Assembly: GCA_035297145.1 (NCBI GenBank)
Contig: DATGZN010000014.1
Coordinates: forward strand, 1 to 64,000
Length of the DNA: 64,000 bases
Origin: QHXW01 sp035297145
Lineage (GTDB): Bacteria > Acidobacteriota > Terriglobia > Bryobacterales > Bryobacteraceae
Reading direction: 5' to 3'
Below, one piece after another: positions 59,967-64,000 of the stretch (its first letter is position 1; the number at the start of each line of letters is the position of its first letter). The notes beneath the pieces were generated by a model. The model was given only the letters and a program-made list of their open reading frames with translations. It was not told where the DNA came from and did no database searches. The position numbers were made by a program, and so were the translations under genes.

Positions 59967-60153
59967 TCGATCCTCTCCTTTCCTACGTGCTACCACAATT
60001 GTCGGTTGGACGTGGTGAGGGGCAACCATACGGGATGATGAATCACGACTGGAGAAGTATATCAGGGGGTCAGCGCAGCCATCCGTTGGAGCCGGAATGC
60101 CACGCCTTTCAACTCCCAAGATACGGCGATCGAAGTTCTAAGGCAGATCCTGT

Positions 60154-61398
60154 CTACACCGCTTGCAGTACCAGGCCCCGCCTGGCTTTGCGTGCGGGCC
60201 CGAACGACCGGACATGCCGTCGTTGCTGGGGCGAGGATGGAAGGACGATCACGGTCGCGGTTTGCTTCTGTTCCCGCGTAACGTCGGACGATATATGGCG
60301 CCGTTCCAGCTTGGTGTCCAGGGTTCGCTCGATATGCGCAACGTCCGCGCGTTCGGAGCGCGTGGCGAAAGTCGAAGCCGTTCCGCGCGCGCCTGCGCGC
60401 CCCGTGCGGCCAACCCGGTGAATGAAGTCCTCCGGAACTTGCGGCAGATCATAATTCACCACGTGAGAGATCCCTTCCACGTGAATCCCGCGGGCCGCGA
60501 TGTCGGTCGCCACCAACACCCGATAGTAGCCCTCCTGGAATCCGCGAAGCGCCTGGTTGCGCTGGTTCTGGCTGCGGTCGCCGTGGATTGCCGCGGTCTT
60601 TACACCTCCGCACGAGAGCTTCTTGGACAGCCTGTCGGCGCCACGCTTGGTGCGTGCGAATACCAGAAAGGAACCCTCCTGGTGGCGCAACATACTTTCG
60701 AGCAGACCCAGCTTTCGATCCTGCTCCACCTCGTAAAGATGCAGATCCACCTTCTCGATGGGCTTAGTCGTTGACCCAACGGCAATCCGCACCGCGTTTC
60801 GGACGTGTGTCTCTACCAGGTGCTTGACCGAGGTTTCAATCGTCGCCGAGAAGAACAGCGTCTGGCGCTCGGCGGGTATGGCCGCCATGATGTTCTTGAT
60901 CGTGGGCAGGAACCCCATGTCCAGCATGCGGTCGGCTTCGTCTAAAACCAGGATGCGGACACCGCGGAGATTGACCAGTTGCCGGCTGAGGTAATCGTAC
61001 AGCCTCCCAGGAGTTGCGATCAGCACATGCGCGCCCTTACGAATGGACTGCAACTGTGGTCCTTCGCTGAGCCCGCCGACTATGACGGCGGCGCGAATGC
61101 CGGTGCCCGCCGCCATTTTGGCGAAGGTCTCGTTGATTTGGATGGCGAGTTCGCGCGTCGGACACATGATAACGGCACGGACGCCTGCACGCGATGGTTC
61201 CTTCGCGATCAGGTGGATGATGGGCACGACAAACGCGAGCGTTTTGCCAGTGCCGGTTTGCGCCGTAGCGACCACATCGCGTCCGGCGAGCGCCGGTTCG
61301 ATAGCCAAGGCTTGGACGGGCGTGGGCTCGGTAAAACCGTGTTTAGAGAGATTGCTCTTTAAGGGAGCAGAGATTGAGAGTTCTGAGAAATTTTTCAT
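60154..61398 (-). CDS. DEAD-box RNA helicase (RhlE type)
   Basis: 414 residues. Motifs in order: Q motif (FTEPTPVQALAIEP), I AQTGTGKT, Ia PTRELAIQI, II DEAD in LVLDEADRMLDMGF, III SAT, IV FLVFARTKRGADRL, V ATDIAARGIHVEGISHVVNY and VI HRVGRTGRAG. The short basic tail (about 370-414, VTREQKQTATVIVLPSS) is typical of RhlE-type helicases that act on ribosome assembly or cold-stress mRNA. The gene is transcribed alone; the DNA before the start has no strong ribosome binding site. Confidence 0.94.
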   Translation of the reverse strand: MKNFSELSISAPLKSNLSKHGFTEPTPVQALAIEPALAGRDVVATAQTGTGKTLAFVVPIIHLIAKEPSRAGVRAVIMCPTRELAIQINETFAKMAAGTGIRAAVIVGGLSEGPQLQSIRKGAHVLIATPGRLYDYLSRQLVNLRGVRILVLDEADRMLDMGFLPTIKNIMAAIPAERQTLFFSATIETSVKHLVETHVRNAVRIAVGSTTKPIEKVDLHLYEVEQDRKLGLLESMLRHQEGSFLVFARTKRGADRLSKKLSCGGVKTAAIHGDRSQNQRNQALRGFQEGYYRVLVATDIAARGIHVEGISHVVNYDLPQVPEDFIHRVGRTGRAGARGTASTFATRSERADVAHIERTLDTKLERRHISSDVTREQKQTATVIVLPSSPQQRRHVRSFGPARKARRGLVLQAV

Positions 61399-61520
61399 TT
61401 AGATTTTGCGGATGAGAACCAGCGAGCCGACTACCAACGACGGGAGAGGGGGTTGCGGATCAACTTCCTGTAGGCTTTATTGTACCGCACCACGCCGGTT
61501 TTTGCTGATACCAATGGCGT

Positions 61521-63311
61521 TCACCGCGCCACCTTTGATTCCAGTTCCGCCCAGCGGGCGTACAAATCCTCCACGCGCCGTTGGGCTTCCTGTACCTTTT
61601 CGTAAACTTCCGTCACCCGCTTCGCATCCGATGACGCAGCTTCCAGCTCCCGCTGCCGTGCAGCCAGATCCTGTTCGGCCTCCAGAATCTTCTCTTCCAT
61701 GCCATCCCACTCGCGCTGTTCCAGGTAGGCCAGCTTCTTTCTGGGCCCTTCCGCCGGAACCAGCTGGCGCGGGATCTGCACCACCGTTTTCTCTGGAGGC
61801 TGCTCGTTTCGCGAGGTTTCCCACTGTGAGTAATCGGCGAAAACCCGTCCCTCGCCACCATCCAGACCAATCACCACAGTGGACACACGGTCCAGCAGAT
61901 ACCGGTCGTGGCTCACCAGCACCACGGCGCCTGAAAACTCAAGCAGGCTGTCCTCGAGCACTTCGAGGGTTGGAATATCCAGGTCGTTCGTCGGCTCGTC
62001 CAGCAACAGCACGTCCGCCGCAGCCAGCATCAGCCGTGCGATCATGACGCGTGCTCGCTCGCCGCCCGACAGCCTCGAAACCGGCATATCGAGCTGCTCA
62101 TCCCGAAAGAGGAACCGCTTCGCCCATCCCGCGACGTGGATCGGACGTCCGCGGTAAATCACCGAGTCACCCTCCGGACACAATGTTCGCCGCAGGCTGG
62201 TTTCCGGATCCAAGTGCGCGCCGCGGTCCTGCGCGAAACTCACAATTTGCAGCCGGTCCGCCCGCCGCACGGTCCCTTGGTCAGGCTTTTCGGCTCCTTC
62301 GAGGATCTTGAGCAGGGTGGTCTTCCCGCTCCCATTCGCTCCAACCAGGCCGACGCGCACACCCGGCGCAAGAGTCAGGTTCAGATTCTGAAATAGCCTG
62401 CGCCCGCCGAGTGTCTTAGCGATGCCTTCGGCCTCAATCAAACGCTTGGTCTTGCGATCCGACGCGGTGAAGTCAATTTGTGCCGTTGCCGTGCGGCTGC
62501 GTGCGGTGGCCACCGAGAGTTCTTCAATGAGCCGGCCGGCGGCGTCAACGCGCGCCCGCGACTTGCCCGTCCTCGCCTTCGGTCCTCGCCTGAGCCACTC
62601 TACTTCCCGACGCACCTTCGTCGCCAGCGACTCCTGTTGCTTGGCTTGCGCCTCGAGAAACTCCTCCCGCCGCTCGAGAAATTCGCTATAGTTTCCCTTC
62701 ACCTGGAACGCACTCTCCGGATAGACCGGGTTGATCTCTACCATCTGAGTGGCGACGTTCTCGAGAAAGTACCGGTCGTGCGTGACCACCAGGCAGGCGT
62801 TCGCAGCCTGGATCGCAGTCTCGAGCCACAGGATGCCTTCCAGATCCAGGTGATTGGTTGGCTCGTCCAGAAGCAGCACGTCGGGGGATCTCACCAGCGC
62901 AGCGGTGATGGCGAGCCGCTTCTTCCAACCGCCGGAGAGCGCCGTGGCCGCGGTAGCTGACGAATCGAAGCCGGCTCGGCCCAGCATCACCTCGGCGCGA
63001 ACCCTCTTTTCTTCCTCCTCCAGGGGTAGCTCCTCCAATGCCGCGCGCAGAACGGAGCCGACAGTGTCATCCGGCCCGAACAGAGAATCCTGCGGCACAT
63101 AGGCCAGCTTTGTCTGCTTGCGCAACGCCCGTGTCCCGGCATCGGGCGACTCCTTCCCAGCCAGAATCTCCAGTAACGTGGTTTTACCGCTGCCATTCGG
63201 CCCGATCAGACCAGTCCGGTCTCCCTCGGAAAGACTCAACGACAGATTCTCAAACAGGACTCGCGCGCCAAACGACTTGCCGAGAGCGGAGCCACTTAAC
63301 AGAACGGCCAT
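61521..63311 (-). CDS. ABC-F ATPase (Uup/Ettа-like translation factor family)
   Basis: 596 residues with two ATPase domains and no membrane part. Domain 1: Walker A GPNGSGKTTLLEILAG, signature LSGGWKKRLAITAAL, Walker B DVLLLDEPTNHLD. Domain 2: GANGSGKTTLLKILEG, LSGGERARVMIARLM, DVLLLDEPTNDLD. The linker between them (about 215-260, WLRRGPKARTGKSRARVDAA) is the ABC-F P-site loop region, and the C-terminus (about 525-596) is a coiled coil as in Uup. Members bind the ribosome E-site or DNA; closest by layout to Uup. Confidence 0.93.
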   Translation of the reverse strand: MAVLLSGSALGKSFGARVLFENLSLSLSEGDRTGLIGPNGSGKTTLLEILAGKESPDAGTRALRKQTKLAYVPQDSLFGPDDTVGSVLRAALEELPLEEEEKRVRAEVMLGRAGFDSSATAATALSGGWKKRLAITAALVRSPDVLLLDEPTNHLDLEGILWLETAIQAANACLVVTHDRYFLENVATQMVEINPVYPESAFQVKGNYSEFLERREEFLEAQAKQQESLATKVRREVEWLRRGPKARTGKSRARVDAAGRLIEELSVATARSRTATAQIDFTASDRKTKRLIEAEGIAKTLGGRRLFQNLNLTLAPGVRVGLVGANGSGKTTLLKILEGAEKPDQGTVRRADRLQIVSFAQDRGAHLDPETSLRRTLCPEGDSVIYRGRPIHVAGWAKRFLFRDEQLDMPVSRLSGGERARVMIARLMLAAADVLLLDEPTNDLDIPTLEVLEDSLLEFSGAVVLVSHDRYLLDRVSTVVIGLDGGEGRVFADYSQWETSRNEQPPEKTVVQIPRQLVPAEGPRKKLAYLEQREWDGMEEKILEAEQDLAARQRELEAASSDAKRVTEVYEKVQEAQRRVEDLYARWAELESKVAR

Positions 63312-63473
63312 CTGTTTTCAGCATGGCATGGCTGAATGGCGGCCCGCAGGCCGGGGCACAATCACATCATAGCCAAGCGCGCCGCGGATGCCGATTGGCG
63401 GAAACCGCGTTGAATTTCGTCAAATTAGCCTTCTTTTTTGTCAGGTTTAGCGCTATAACCAATGGAAATACTT

Positions 63474-64000
63474 ATGCCTACCATCCAACTCACGAACAAC
63501 ACGACGCTGAACATCGCGGCTTCAGCGGCTGACCAAGGCGCTACACTCAACCGCTATTTGAAGAATCCCCTTGTCTTCATTACCCCGGCGGGTTTCGAGT
63601 CGATCGCCGGCACGAAGATAGGGGACATCGATGCCACCGCCTTTCCGATCACTGCTAACGCGACCGGAACGGGCCAGTTTGCCGTCGAAGAGACCTCTCT
63701 GAACGTGCAGTTGGGCGCTTCGGCTTCCCTGGGCTTTCTCACCGGCGATGCTAAAACGGGTTTCTTGGGCTCCGTTGACTTGCCGGACGATCCGGCGGTG
63801 GCGGCTCTCGTATCGTTCGAACTGCAAGGGACGATCAGCGGTGATGCCACAGCCGCGACCAGTGAATTCACCTTTGGCATCAACAAGAGCGCAAGTATCG
63901 CATTGACCAGCTTCTCAAAGGCGGCCGCCACCGATACGCTGGCCGGCGCCGTGGAGCGAGCCATTGCAGCTTTGACCATACCCCACGACATTGACGATCT
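63474..64000 (+). CDS. Unknown protein, 5' part (runs off the right edge)
   Basis: An open frame from the ATG at 63474 (or 63462) continues for at least 175 codons to the window end without a stop. The product begins MPTIQLTNNTTLNIAASAAD and has a low-charge, Ala/Thr/Gly-rich composition with alternating strands (FAVEETSLNVQLGASASLGF, FLGSVDLPDDPAVAALVSFE). No signal peptide. No family is recognised; it resembles large beta-rich proteins of unknown role in Solibacter-like genomes. A GGAA before 63474 is the only ribosome-binding-site-like feature. The antisense frame at 63554-63991 is its shadow. Confidence 0.6.
   Translation, partial: MPTIQLTNNTTLNIAASAADQGATLNRYLKNPLVFITPAGFESIAGTKIGDIDATAFPITANATGTGQFAVEETSLNVQLGASASLGFLTGDAKTGFLGSVDLPDDPAVAALVSFELQGTISGDATAATSEFTFGINKSASIALTSFSKAAATDTLAGAVERAIAALTIPHDIDD

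Noticed and set aside
63554..63991. Minus-strand frame of 145 codons at the right edge
   Set aside because: It is antisense to the open plus-strand frame from 63474, which has the more protein-like composition and a start near a GGAA.
1..64000. CRISPR arrays, rRNA genes and riboswitches
   Set aside because: No regularly spaced direct repeats with spacers, no rRNA-like sequence and no recognisable riboswitch core were seen; in particular none precedes the BtuB-like receptor.

Overview
The window looks like a chromosomal segment of a soil acidobacterium close to Candidatus Solibacter / Bryobacterales. The evidence is the combination of families: several DUF1501 and PSCyt1-DUF1549-DUF1553 exported proteins, ECF sigma factors paired with large Ser/Thr kinases, TolB-like/TPR regulators with a Solibacter-type N-terminus, HAF-repeat secreted proteins, debris of an acidobacterial FtsX/MacB-type permease, a PQQ dehydrogenase and a GC-rich sequence. 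This assignment is inference from gene content; no 16S rRNA is present.

Layout. 1-250: tail of an IS transposase. 284-951: a VapBC/FitAB-type toxin-antitoxin pair. 991-8221: housekeeping genes (MFS permease, rph-rdgB, rpsO-pnp, cutA-HAD, a FtsB-like protein). 8160-10725: a TonB receptor and an MBL-fold hydrolase. 10737-17591: a secreted HAF-repeat protein with a truncated paralogue beside it, a non-RD membrane kinase divergent from an ECF sigma factor, and a TPR regulator. 17662-24515: a hybrid histidine kinase with a periplasmic binding domain, a CxxCH alpha/alpha-toroid protein, a winged-helix/TPR regulator divergent from a small secreted protein, and a creatininase-like protein. 24748-31224: a c-type cytochrome/DUF1549/DUF1553 protein and a Tat-type DUF1501 protein, followed by a PQQ alcohol dehydrogenase with a lanthanide-type Asp signature and a di-haem cytochrome c. 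31232-32350: a DUF5009-like membrane acyltransferase.

32440-37424 is the most unusual coding block. It is one minus-strand operon: VgrG, a proline/threonine-linker beta-rich protein, a DUF6931-like protein, PAAR, and a C39-like cysteine peptidase carrying zinc-ribbon cysteines. It looks like a type VI (or related contractile-injection) spike with a candidate protease effector, and no sheath, baseplate or ClpV genes are nearby. 37655-41635 is an ECF sigma factor directly followed by a 1136-residue kinase with about eleven kinesin-light-chain-type TPRs.

41722-41797 is tRNA-Thr(CGT). Its 3' half is repeated at 48213-48257 (45 nt, two differences that preserve a T-stem pair), with a partial copy at 43752-43772. 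Between them lie relics of two tyrosine integrases, a cNMP-binding flavoprotein without the thioredoxin-reductase CxxC, a Fic protein preceded by helically phased repeats, and fragments of LigD. This is a decayed, probably composite, integrative island. 48813-60119 returns to metabolism: an MFS permease, a second PSCyt1/DUF1549/DUF1553 plus DUF1501 pair, an enolase-superfamily sugar-acid dehydratase, and a convergent operon of a Tat-exported SelA-like PLP enzyme, a 2-hydroxyacid dehydrogenase and a ThDP enzyme. The window closes with an RhlE-type helicase, an ABC-F ATPase and a secretion-type unknown protein that runs off the right edge.
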